Origin: an uncultured Bacteroidales bacterium
GTDB taxonomy: Bacteria > Bacteroidota > Bacteroidia > Bacteroidales > Coprobacteraceae
DNA length: 43,064 bases
Assembly (NCBI GenBank): GCA_949297285.1
Contig: CASFRL010000054.1
Coordinates: 1-43,064, forward strand
Direction: 5' to 3'
Part shown: one piece after another, positions 35,386 to 43,002 of the stretch
Layout: the number at the start of each line of letters is the position of its first letter
Position numbering within the stretch: the stretch's first letter is position 1
Position numbers and translations under genes: made by a program
Notes under the pieces: generated by a model
The model's database searches: none
What the model was told of the DNA's origin: nothing
Seen by the model: the letters and a program-made list of their open reading frames with translations, nothing else

Positions 35386-37176
35386 TTATCTACGTCTTTT
35401 TTTATTACTTTCGTGCCCCCGGTTTTTAGAAGACCTGTGTTCGTTTCCGAAATTTCCTCGTTTTTGGGACGATCTGCCGTTCGAATCTTTTCTTCCGAAT
35501 CCACCTTTACTGCCTGAATGGTCACGCTTCCCAGAAGATTCTTTTTTATCGGCCGGTTCGACAGAAACCCGTTTCCCGAAAAAGTTGATGTTTTTTAGCC
35601 CTCCGATAATGTTGCGGGTTGTCTTTTCATCGACTTCGAAGAATGAAAAATTAGGAAGTATATCGATCTTGCCAATGGCAACACGACCTTTGACATTGTC
35701 ATTGATCATATCGATTAATGTATTGGGATAGAAACCGTCCGCTTTACCGAGATTGATAAAAAGGCGGGCATATCCCTCTTCCGCTTTTCTTGCCTTTCCT
35801 CTTGTCCGTTCGCCATGCTGGTTGCTCCGCTCTTTCGTATTCCTATCTTCCGGAATATCCAGCTCTTCAGCATCGGCATAATAATCGATCAGTCTGTTGA
35901 ACTCAAGGGATACCACACGCTTGATGAGGTCCTCATTGCTCAGCCATTCCAGTTTCCGGAAGATCGAAGGCAGGTAAGAGGCGATTTCTTCTTCGTTCAC
36001 TTTTACTTTTTCGATCTTGTCTACTAAGTTGAACAGTTGCTTTTCGCATATCTGTCCACCTGTCGGGATATGGCCTTTTTCGAATTTCTTGCCGATAATT
36101 CTTTCGATATCCCGCATTTTGCCCTTTTCTTTTACATGGATGATGGCAATAGACGTTCCCGTTTTTCCGGCACGGCCGGTCCGTCCGCTTCGGTGAGTAT
36201 ATGTCTCTATATCGTCGGGCAGTCCGTAGTTGATGACGTGAGTCAGATTATCTACGTCGAGGCCTCGTGCCGCAACATCGGTGGCAACCAGCAGTTGCAG
36301 GTTTTTTACTCTGAACTTCTGCATGACCGCATCTCGTTGGGCTTGCGACAACTCTCCGTGCAGAGAGTCGGCATTATAACCGTCTTGTATCAGCTGGTCG
36401 GCGATTTCTTGAGTTTCGCGGCGGGTGCGACAGAAGATAATACCGTATATGTTGGGGTAATAGTCGGCTATCCGTTTCAGTGCCAGATATTTGTCTTTTG
36501 CATGCACCAAATAGTAAACATGCTTTATATTTTTGGCGCCTTCATTTTTACTTCCGATGACAACCTCTTTGGGGTTGTTCATATAGTTTTTGGCTATTTT
36601 GGCTATCTCTGCCGGCATGGTAGCCGAGAACAACAGCATATTGCGTTCTTCAGGAATTGCAGCCAATATCTCATTGATGCTTTCGGTAAATCCCATGTTG
36701 AGCATTTCGTCGGCTTCATCCATGATGACCGTGTTTATGCCGTCGAGTTTTACCATTTTTCTATTCATCAGGTCGATGAGTCGGCCCGGAGTTGCAACGA
36801 TGATTTGAACCCCCTTTTTCAATGTCTTTATCTGGCTCTCAATGCTTGATCCGCCATAGACAGGGAGTATTTTTAATCCGTCAATGTATTTTGAATAGTC
36901 GTTTAAATCGCTGGCTATTTGCAGACAAAGTTCTCGTGTCGGACTCAAGATGAGGGCTTGTGGCTGATTGCTGTCGACGTTGATTTTTTGAATTACGGGG
37001 AGCCCGAATGCTGCAGTCTTTCCGGTTCCGGTCTGTGCTAAAGCGACGATGTCGGTGTTCTCAGCAAGTAAAAGGGGAATGACCTGTTCTTGTACAGGCA
37101 TCGGACTTTCAAATCCGATTTCAGAAATCGCTTTCAGTATTTGGCTATCGATTCCTAATTCTTCAAATGTTTTCAT
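35386..37176 (-). CDS. DEAD-box ATP-dependent RNA helicase (DeaD/CsdA-like)
   Basis: The 596-residue cytosolic enzyme unwinds RNA, probably in ribosome assembly or cold adaptation. Motif I is AQTGTGKT (47-54), motif II is DEAD (153-156), and SAT and HRSGRTGRAG (motif VI) follow. A DbpA-type RNA-binding domain lies at about 470-550 ('GYARLFINLGKADGFYPNTL'). The last ~45 residues are rich in Ser, Arg, Lys and Gly and look disordered. It has a leader of about 250 nt with a strong hairpin (37354-37399), which suggests post-transcriptional control, as is known for DEAD-box helicase mRNAs in other bacteria. Confidence 0.95.
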   Translation of the reverse strand: MKTFEELGIDSQILKAISEIGFESPMPVQEQVIPLLLAENTDIVALAQTGTGKTAAFGLPVIQKINVDSNQPQALILSPTRELCLQIASDLNDYSKYIDGLKILPVYGGSSIESQIKTLKKGVQIIVATPGRLIDLMNRKMVKLDGINTVIMDEADEMLNMGFTESINEILAAIPEERNMLLFSATMPAEIAKIAKNYMNNPKEVVIGSKNEGAKNIKHVYYLVHAKDKYLALKRIADYYPNIYGIIFCRTRRETQEIADQLIQDGYNADSLHGELSQAQRDAVMQKFRVKNLQLLVATDVAARGLDVDNLTHVINYGLPDDIETYTHRSGRTGRAGKTGTSIAIIHVKEKGKMRDIERIIGKKFEKGHIPTGGQICEKQLFNLVDKIEKVKVNEEEIASYLPSIFRKLEWLSNEDLIKRVVSLEFNRLIDYYADAEELDIPEDRNTKERSNQHGERTRGKARKAEEGYARLFINLGKADGFYPNTLIDMINDNVKGRVAIGKIDILPNFSFFEVDEKTTRNIIGGLKNINFFGKRVSVEPADKKESSGKRDHSGSKGGFGRKDSNGRSSQKRGNFGNEHRSSKNRGHESNKKRRR

Positions 37177-37429
37177 TTATTTAATGCTTATTAGAACCTT
37201 TAGGATTGCCGCAAGAAGTTGTTGTGTTATCCCAACCTTTTAACTTTCTTAATACCCGACCGCATAAGTTTTCCGTTATCTTTTTTGTCCGGTATTTCCG
37301 CTTGGCATTAAACAAAAATAATCGATTCTGTTGCTGCTTCCGCTGATGAAATCATTCTCTTTTGCTCAGATATTAAAAACGCAGAGCTGAAAAGAGAATT
37401 ATGCCTACATAAAACCTAAAGTATTTATT
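37177..37429 (-). other. Long structured 5' leader of the helicase mRNA
   Basis: The leader runs from the inferred transcript start near 37429 to the helicase ATG. It contains a perfect 10-bp stem, ATTCTCTTTT (37354-37363) with 37390-37399, extended by GCTC/GAGC across a 2-nt bulge. No small open frame with a clear family was found, and the rest is A/T-rich without obvious structure. Confidence 0.5.
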
Positions 37430-37435
37430 CGGGGG

Positions 37436-37443
37436 CAAAGGTA
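37436..37443 (-). promoter_or_regulatory. -7 box (TACCTTTG) for the DEAD-box helicase
   Basis: The minus strand reads TACCTTTG, a perfect match, with no other good match nearer the start codon. This makes the ~250-nt leader likely. Confidence 0.6.
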
Positions 37444-37540
37444 GATATAAATATTGGTATAATTGTAAGTTTACTATACTTTTATCCGAATTTATTTAAT
37501 TTATAGCGATTTATCCGGCTTCATTTACCTGTGTAAGAAA

Positions 37541-38596
37541 TTATTGAAGAAGGATTTCCTGCAATCTCTTCTGCTTTTCCGGAGTCATGTTCAATTCTTG
37601 TTCCAAGTAATTATGGATGTTGCCATATTTTCTTTCTATACGTTTGAATACACAGTTGATATACTGTTCGTCTGCCGCCATCAGAGCCGTAACCGCTTCT
37701 TGTGTATCTAAAGGAAAATCGGTCAAGTTCAATTCAACCGACCGTTTATCCAAGTATCGATTGCTCAACAAATAGTCATCGATGATTGTCTCCTGAGGGA
37801 TGTCCAATGCCGACAGAATCAGGATAACGGCAAAGCCCGTATAGTCTTTCCCGTAGTTACACGTAAGCACTACCGGATAATTTTCGGGCATCAACAACTG
37901 GTTGAACATCGATTTGTAGGTGCTTGTCGCTCTTTTGGAAAGACCGATAAACAAATCTTGCATAAAGATGCAGGCATCGCCCCGTTTAAGCTCATGATTG
38001 TTGATTCTATCGACCAGCATATCCAACGGATACAGAGATATGGGCATATGTATGCTGTTCTCTAATTTCAAATCGGCAGGAGGCGGGGTGAAAATCAGAG
38101 GGTCTCTAAAGTCGATCAAGGTTTTTAGTCGCAATTTTCTCATGCGCTGCATGCTTTCATCGTCAAGAGAATCTATTTTGCCCGAACGGTAGAGCATTCC
38201 CCATTTGATTCTTTTTTTATTGTAGTTTTTATAACCGCCTATGTCTCTGAAATTTTGTACAGAATTGAACGGTTGAGCTCTTGTCCCAACAATGCGGTCA
38301 TATTTGTCATCAAATCTTAATAAAAAATATTTGCGGGCAATAGTCGGAGCCGGATTTATTCGAATGCTTTCGTCCGATATCGGACATTCGGCAATAGGAT
38401 TTTCTTCGGTGTCGAATTGTTGTGGATCGGTAGAACAATATATTTTCACATTTCCATCAATGACAGGCGAAGTGTCCCATTTTAGAATATAATTGGGTGC
38501 ATTATCGATCTCACATACGACATCGATTTCGGGCTCGGAAGAACTGCATGCCGAAAGTGTGATGAGTAAAAAACTGTATTTGAGATAATTTAGCAT
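37541..38596 (-). CDS. Tyrosine-phosphatase-like lipoprotein with altered P-loop
   Basis: This 351-residue lipoprotein (Cys17 after 'FLLITLSA') has an N-terminal fibronectin-like stretch and then a Y_phosphatase3-type domain. Family signs are 'NFRDIGGYKNYNKKRIKWGM', 'LYRSGKIDSLDDESMQRM' and 'TLIDFRDPLIF'. The catalytic loop, normally HCxxGKDRTG, reads TCNYGKDYTG: Cys246 is kept, but the preceding His is Thr245 and the phosphate-binding Arg is Tyr252. Such a change usually abolishes phosphatase activity, so this may be a pseudo-phosphatase or have another substrate. It has its own promoter at 38622 and is probably monocistronic. Confidence 0.82.
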   Translation of the reverse strand: MLNYLKYSFLLITLSACSSSEPEIDVVCEIDNAPNYILKWDTSPVIDGNVKIYCSTDPQQFDTEENPIAECPISDESIRINPAPTIARKYFLLRFDDKYDRIVGTRAQPFNSVQNFRDIGGYKNYNKKRIKWGMLYRSGKIDSLDDESMQRMRKLRLKTLIDFRDPLIFTPPPADLKLENSIHMPISLYPLDMLVDRINNHELKRGDACIFMQDLFIGLSKRATSTYKSMFNQLLMPENYPVVLTCNYGKDYTGFAVILILSALDIPQETIIDDYLLSNRYLDKRSVELNLTDFPLDTQEAVTALMAADEQYINCVFKRIERKYGNIHNYLEQELNMTPEKQKRLQEILLQ

Positions 38597-38621
38597 ATTT
38601 GTGACTCCTGATAAATATTCG

Positions 38622-38629
38622 CAAATATA
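38622..38629 (-). promoter_or_regulatory. -7 box for the phosphatase-like lipoprotein gene
   Basis: The minus strand reads TATATTTG about 26 nt before the start codon. It lies immediately after the terminator of the kinase operon. Confidence 0.55.
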
Positions 38630-38659
38630 AAAAAAGCCTCTTATAAAAAAGTAGGCTTT
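38629..38659 (-). terminator. Terminator of the LOG-isomerase-kinase operon
   Basis: On the minus strand AAAGCCT (38659-38653) pairs with AGGCTTT (38639-38633) across a 13-nt loop, followed by a T run. It lies about 50 nt past the kinase stop. Confidence 0.75.
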
Positions 38660-38705
38660 ATATTCTTTAATATATAATAGAAAATCTTGTGTATTTTACA
38701 TACCG

Positions 38706-39635
38706 TTAATAAGAGGCCCGGTAGGTAGATGCAAACTCGGTCGATATGTAGTTGTCATAAGAGTTGCACACTTCTATTGAGAGGTTGATCCCGGAAGATA
38801 TGATTTTTTCCCATTTTTCTTTTGGGAGGTTTTCCAGTTGACTCCGAGAGATGTTTTCTTGTAAGATACCGAAAAGCAATCCGGCATTGAAGTTGTCTCC
38901 CGCACCGATTGTGCTTACCGGATTTATTGCGGGAACATCAAAATGGAAGTGTCCCTCGGGGATGAATAACTCGACGCCTTTTGCTCCCTGCGTACAAATA
39001 AAGTTCGGACAATAAAATTTGATTTTGTCAAGGTATATCTTTTCCGGGTCCGAAAGATGAAATAGTGTTTCGAAATCTTCGGTAGAGCCGCGTACGATAT
39101 CGGCGTATTCAAGATTTTCGAGCAGGGCAGGGGTAATGCGCATTGCTTCATGGGCATGGGCTTTGCGGAAATTGGGATCGTAATAAATGATAGCCTTGCG
39201 TTCTCGCGCATATTCCAGAAACTCTATTATGCGAGGTCTTAGGGATGGATTTACGGCATAATATGATCCTAATATCAGAATGTCGTCCGGATCTATTCTC
39301 GGCCATACGACACTGAGCCGATTTTCGGGGTATTGGGTGTAGAAAAGGTATCGGGCTTCATTATTTTCGTCCAAGAAAGCCAAAGATACCGGAGATTTCC
39401 CCTCACAAAATATATCGACATTTTTTGTCGATATGTTGTTCTCCTGCATAAACGACAAGATGTGTTCTCCGACTTGGTCTCGCCCTACTTCTGTGATAAA
39501 ATGAACGGGAACGCCCAAACGTCCCAGACTCACCATCGTGTTGAAGACGGAGCCTCCCGGTAACGATTTGGTCGGTTGACCGTTTTTAAAAATTATATCG
39601 AGAATCGTTTCTCCTATTCCAATGATTTTTCGCAT
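38706..39635 (-). CDS. PfkB-family carbohydrate kinase
   Basis: The 309-residue cytosolic sugar kinase of the ribokinase/fructokinase family has an N-terminal GIGETILDIIF, the first signature 'GGSVFNTMVSLGRLGV', and the second signature 'STIGAGDNFNAGLLFG' with catalytic Asp247. It phosphorylates a sugar or nucleoside hydroxyl with ATP; the fructokinase group is the closest by look. It begins 3 nt after the KdsD-like isomerase stop, so the two are co-transcribed. A functional link, for example supply of a phosphosugar, is inference. Confidence 0.92.
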   Translation of the reverse strand: MRKIIGIGETILDIIFKNGQPTKSLPGGSVFNTMVSLGRLGVPVHFITEVGRDQVGEHILSFMQENNISTKNVDIFCEGKSPVSLAFLDENNEARYLFYTQYPENRLSVVWPRIDPDDILILGSYYAVNPSLRPRIIEFLEYARERKAIIYYDPNFRKAHAHEAMRITPALLENLEYADIVRGSTEDFETLFHLSDPEKIYLDKIKFYCPNFICTQGAKGVELFIPEGHFHFDVPAINPVSTIGAGDNFNAGLLFGILQENISRSQLENLPKEKWEKIISSGINLSIEVCNSYDNYISTEFASTYRASY

Positions 39636-39638
39636 ATA

Positions 39639-40262
39639 TCATTCTTTTTTATTGTCGCCGGATTGTTCTCTCGAGAGCTGTCCCAAATATCCTCCATGAT
39701 GTCTGAGGGCGTATTGGCTACTGCTAAAGCCTGTCGCTTTCATAGTCCCTACTACCAATATATCTCCGATAACCGTCATGAGTGTGGTTGAGGTTGTCGG
39801 TGTGAGACCTAATGGACAAACCTCTGCCGGAGCTCCGGTAAACAGACAGACGTTTGCCGATCGGGCCAATTCGCTGTTAGGATTTCCGGTAATAACGATA
39901 AATCGCAAATCGGGCTGTAACCGGGATGCTAAAACGAGTAATTCTAAAATTTCGCGGGTCTTCCCTGAATTCGATATTACAAGCATCAGGTCGTTTTCTT
40001 GTAAAACACCCAAATCTCCGTGCTGAGCCTCACTGGGATGAAGAAATACCGACGGTATTCCTGTCGAGCAGAATGTCGTCGCAATATTCATGGCGATTTG
40101 CCCGGCTTTGCCCATTCCGCTGGTAACTAATTTTCCTTTTTTATGATGTACTTGTTCTACAATTAATGAGATAGCTTTATCAAAAGCGTCAGATACTGGG
40201 ATATTTAGTATAGCATTGGCTTCACGTTGTAGAATCGATTGAATATCTTCGGCTGTTGTCAT
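39639..40262 (-). CDS. kdsD: SIS-domain sugar-phosphate isomerase, likely single-domain arabinose-5-phosphate isomerase
   Basis: The 207-residue protein is a lone SIS domain. It has 'TSGMGKAGQIAMNIATTFCS', 'SEAQHGDLGVL' and 'ISNSGKTREILELL', with the C-terminal 'ALRHHGGYLGQL', matching the HPGGALG segment of KdsD/KpsF. E. coli KdsD has two extra CBS domains; these are absent. Single-domain arabinose-5-phosphate isomerases are known in Bacteroides, where they supply the Kdo precursor for lipopolysaccharide. A 6-phospho-3-hexuloisomerase or other SIS role remains possible. It lies between the LOG-family gene (25-nt gap) and the PfkB kinase. Confidence 0.75.
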   Translation of the reverse strand: MTTAEDIQSILQREANAILNIPVSDAFDKAISLIVEQVHHKKGKLVTSGMGKAGQIAMNIATTFCSTGIPSVFLHPSEAQHGDLGVLQENDLMLVISNSGKTREILELLVLASRLQPDLRFIVITGNPNSELARSANVCLFTGAPAEVCPLGLTPTTSTTLMTVIGDILVVGTMKATGFSSSQYALRHHGGYLGQLSREQSGDNKKE

Positions 40263-40287
40263 TCCGGTATAATTTAAATTTTATAAT

Positions 40288-40830
40288 CTAAAAATTTTCA
40301 AGTATTCGGATGCACTCTTCGGCATTTGTTGCTATCCGGTAATAGTCTTTATAGTGAGGAGATGCAAAAAATTCTCTGTAAAACAGATTCATTTGGTCTA
40401 TTAAGGAATTATAGAAACCATTTGTATTGCAAAAAATGACTTTTTTGTCGTGGTAGCCCAAATGACCTGCTGCGATTACGGTAAAAATTTCGTCCAACGT
40501 CCCGAATCCGCCGGGTAAGGCGATAAAAATATCCGATTTATCCATGATTGCCTGTTTTCGTTCTCCGAGGGTCTCGACACGAATCAGCTCATCCGGGAGC
40601 AGGCTGGCTTTCCCGTAGTCGCAGATGCGATGTGTAATAATCCCGGTGATCGATCCGCCGTGTTTTTTCACCTGTCCGGCAGTTGCCTCCATGAGTCCTA
40701 CATTTGCGCCTCCGTATATCAGCCTTTTTTGGTGTTCACCTATCCATCGGCCTATTATTGCCGACTCTTCGAAATAGCAATTATCGATATCGTTACTGGA
40801 TGCGCAAAAAAGTCCGATATTTTGAATCAT
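40288..40830 (-). CDS. LOG-family protein (TIGR00730), nucleotide 5'-monophosphate phosphoribohydrolase
   Basis: The 180-residue Rossmann-like protein has the family signature PGGFGTLDE and the early 'GRWIGEHQKRLIYGGANVGLM' with the GGA(N/G)xGLM element. Members hydrolyse N6-modified AMP, or AMP itself, to the base and ribose-5-phosphate; the plant versions activate cytokinins. The bacterial substrate is not readable. It heads the LOG-isomerase-kinase operon, and the release of ribose-5-phosphate next to a pentose-phosphate-type isomerase is suggestive only. A perfect inverted repeat at 40877-40901 lies near its -33 region. Confidence 0.9.
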   Translation of the reverse strand: MIQNIGLFCASSNDIDNCYFEESAIIGRWIGEHQKRLIYGGANVGLMEATAGQVKKHGGSITGIITHRICDYGKASLLPDELIRVETLGERKQAIMDKSDIFIALPGGFGTLDEIFTVIAAGHLGYHDKKVIFCNTNGFYNSLIDQMNLFYREFFASPHYKDYYRIATNAEECIRILENF

Positions 40831-40854
40831 AGTTTTTTCTTGGTTTTACAAGAA

Positions 40855-40862
40855 CGAAGATA
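40855..40862 (-). promoter_or_regulatory. Near-consensus -7 box for the LOG operon
   Basis: The minus strand reads TATCTTCG, one base from TAnnTTTG, 24 nt before the LOG start codon. Confidence 0.4.
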
Positions 40863-40876
40863 GGGCTTTTTTATAT

Positions 40877-40901
40877 AAATATTGTCGTTCTTACAATATT
40901 T
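40877..40901. repeat. Perfect 9-bp inverted repeat between divergent genes
   Basis: AAATATTGT (40877-40885) and ACAATATTT (40893-40901) flank a 7-nt loop. It overlaps the -33 region of the LOG operon and precedes the M16 peptidase promoter. A T run follows on the plus side, so it may also be a terminator-like element, but no plus-strand gene lies upstream. Confidence 0.5.
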
Positions 40902-40971
40902 TTTATTGTTGTGTTATGGCGATCATAAAAGAAATGTTTTATGAAAATGGTCCGGAACATTATTTTATGTC

Positions 40972-40979
40972 TAATTTTG
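40972..40979 (+). promoter_or_regulatory. -7 box (TAATTTTG) for the M16 peptidase gene
   Basis: It matches TAnnTTTG, 23 nt before the ATG at 41002, and agrees with that start over upstream alternatives. Confidence 0.55.
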
Positions 40980-41001
40980 TACGCTTAAAGAAACATGACG
41001 C

Positions 41002-42225
41002 ATGGAACATCATCAATTTCATACCTTATCGAACGGTTTGCGCATTATATACCAACCAACGACATCTTCGGTCTCCTATTGCGGGTTTACCGTCAATACC
41101 GGGACAAGGGATGAGGTTGCCGGGGAGTTTGGAATGGCACATTTTGTCGAGCATCTTATTTTCAAAGGAACCGAACATCGTAAATCGTGGCATATACTGA
41201 ACCGTATGGAAAATGTCGGAGGAGAATTGAATGCTTATACCGCCAAAGAAGAAACAACCGTATATGCCGTTTTTCTGGAAGAACATTTATCTCGTGCCGT
41301 AGAGTTGTTGTGCGATTTGATATTGCACTCGCAATTCCCTATGAGTGAGGTAGAACGCGAAGTGGAAGTGATTCTTGATGAGATTAATTCCTACAAAGAC
41401 AATCCGTCCGAATTGATTTATGATGAGTTCGAAAACTTGTTGTTTTCGGGACATGCTTTAGGACACAACATATTGGGCGACCCGAAAGAGCTGTTGGGCT
41501 TTACCTCTCAAGACGGTCGTCGTTTTTTGAAACAGCAATATATCCCTTCGAATATGGTTTTCTTTTTTATGGGACATACGCCGTTCAAACGGGTGATATC
41601 TTTACTCGAAAAATATATCGGAGGAGAACCTGAAGGGAAAATCATAAACCGAAGAACACCTCCCGGATCGTGTGTGTCGTTTGCAGAGCAACGCAACCTG
41701 AGTACTTTCCAAGCCCATGCGCTGGTCGGGAATCGGGCATACAGCATGTTCGATGAGAAACGGGTACCCTTATTCTTGCTCAATAACATACTGGGAGGGC
41801 CGGGCATGAATAGCCGTTTGAATATTGCATTGCGCGAAAAGACAGGATATGTCTATACGGTCGAGTCTTCGGTCACCTCATATACCGATACCGGGGTATT
41901 TGCCATCTATTTTGGTACAGATCCCAAGAAAGTAGAAAAATGCCTTTCGTTGATAAGAAAAGAGTTTAAACGGCTGCGCGATACGGCATTGACAACATCG
42001 CAACTGACGGCTGCCAAAAAACAATTTATCGGACAGATGGGTGTCGGTACCGAGAATCGGGAGAGTGTAGCCTTGGGATTGGGCAAAACATTTTTACATT
42101 ACAACAAATACGATACCCTTGAGGAATCGTTTTCCCGGATAGAGGCAATTCAGGCATCGGATATTCTTGAAGTTGCCAATGAGGTACTCGATGAGCAAAG
42201 TATCTCGACCCTTGTTTTTGTTTAG
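41002..42225 (+). CDS. M16-family zinc metallopeptidase (processing-peptidase type)
   Basis: The 407-residue protein has the inverted zinc motif HxxEH (His47, Glu50, His51 in AHFVEHLIFKG) and the downstream Glu region 'EVEREVEVILDEINSYKDNP'. The C-terminal half has the M16 substrate-binding segment 'LNNILGGPGMNSRLNIALRE' with its family Arg, then 'KTGYVYTVESSV'. The size is that of the single-repeat, YmxG/MPP-beta-like group. No signal peptide is seen, so it is probably cytosolic. The partner inactive subunit found in some species is not adjacent. The stop is 4 nt from that of the convergent HAD gene, with no terminator between them. Confidence 0.94.
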   Translation: MEHHQFHTLSNGLRIIYQPTTSSVSYCGFTVNTGTRDEVAGEFGMAHFVEHLIFKGTEHRKSWHILNRMENVGGELNAYTAKEETTVYAVFLEEHLSRAVELLCDLILHSQFPMSEVEREVEVILDEINSYKDNPSELIYDEFENLLFSGHALGHNILGDPKELLGFTSQDGRRFLKQQYIPSNMVFFFMGHTPFKRVISLLEKYIGGEPEGKIINRRTPPGSCVSFAEQRNLSTFQAHALVGNRAYSMFDEKRVPLFLLNNILGGPGMNSRLNIALREKTGYVYTVESSVTSYTDTGVFAIYFGTDPKKVEKCLSLIRKEFKRLRDTALTTSQLTAAKKQFIGQMGVGTENRESVALGLGKTFLHYNKYDTLEESFSRIEAIQASDILEVANEVLDEQSISTLVFV

Positions 42226-42229
42226 AGGG

Positions 42230-42922
42230 CTAAACAATGGATAACAGATCTTGAATAGAATTCAATGCGAACATCCGGTCGCACATTTCCGGTTTATCGG
42301 CTTTTTCATGTTCCCACGTCGTATAGAAAGGAATGTATGCCGCATATCCCCCGATTTTCAAGACGGGGATAATGTCTGACTTCAGCGAATTTCCGACCAT
42401 CAGGAATTTATCGGGAGCTATTTGTAGCCGTTCGATCAGAGACCGATATCCCGATTCGTCTTTTTCGCTCATGATTTCGATGTGTGAAAAGTATTTCTTT
42501 AATCCCGATTTCTCGATTTTCCGTTTTTGGTCGGTCAGGTCTCCCTTGGTTGCCATAACCAAAGGGTAGTGCTTATGCAAAGCCGACAAAGTTTCTTCTA
42601 CGCCTTCGATTAGCTTGACCGGGTAAGTGAGTTGTTCTTTCCCTAATGCCAAAATTTTCCCGATCGTCTCTCCCGACACCTGATTATGGCTGAGTTCCAA
42701 CGCTGTCTCGACCATGTCGAGCACGAAGCCCTTAATACCATATCCGTATATGGGAAGTGCTTTTATTTCGTTCTTCAACAGCAATTCGAGAGCCGTTTTC
42801 TGATCGGCATATTCTTGAACCAATTCACAAAAACGCATCTCATTTTCTCTGAAAAGAAATTCGTTTTCCCATAAAGTATCGTCAGCATCGAAAGTGATGA
42901 CCTCCAGACGTCCTTTCATCAT
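42230..42922 (-). CDS. HAD-superfamily hydrolase
   Basis: The 230-residue phosphatase-like protein has HAD motif I in TFDADDTLW (Asp12, Asp14), a helical cap, motif II in 'PLVMATKGDL', a Lys in motif III, and motif IV in 'KFLMVGNSLKSDIIPVLKIG'. The family dephosphorylates small phosphometabolites; the substrate is not readable. Two tandem ATGs (42922, 42919) are possible starts. Its -7 box lies at 42944, divergent from mnmA. It converges on the M16 gene, and the absence of a terminator between them leaves room for antisense overlap. Confidence 0.9.
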   Translation of the reverse strand: MMKGRLEVITFDADDTLWENEFLFRENEMRFCELVQEYADQKTALELLLKNEIKALPIYGYGIKGFVLDMVETALELSHNQVSGETIGKILALGKEQLTYPVKLIEGVEETLSALHKHYPLVMATKGDLTDQKRKIEKSGLKKYFSHIEIMSEKDESGYRSLIERLQIAPDKFLMVGNSLKSDIIPVLKIGGYAAYIPFYTTWEHEKADKPEMCDRMFALNSIQDLLSIV

Positions 42923-42943
42923 ATCCTATTCCCATTTCGCGGG

Positions 42944-42951
42944 CAAAGATA
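42944..42951 (-). promoter_or_regulatory. -7 box for the HAD hydrolase gene
   Basis: The minus strand reads TATCTTTG, 21 nt before the start codon. Confidence 0.55.
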
Positions 42952-42973
42952 CGCACATTCATCGGAATAGTTT

Positions 42974-42981
42974 TATATTTG
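42974..42981 (+). promoter_or_regulatory. -7 box (TATATTTG) for mnmA
   Basis: It matches TAnnTTTG, 21 nt before the ATG at 43003. Confidence 0.55.
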
Positions 42982-43002
42982 TGCCGGATAATAAAATCTG
43001 GA

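Noticed and set aside
33563..40830. A plant-hormone island (GH3 auxin-type and LOG cytokinin-type genes near each other)
   Set aside because: The names come from plant homologues. The genes lie 5 kb apart in different operons, and both families are ordinary in Bacteroidetes.
40916..41200. Plus-strand open frame overlapping the M16 peptidase start
   Set aside because: It runs through the M16 promoter and the conserved zinc-site coding region in another frame.
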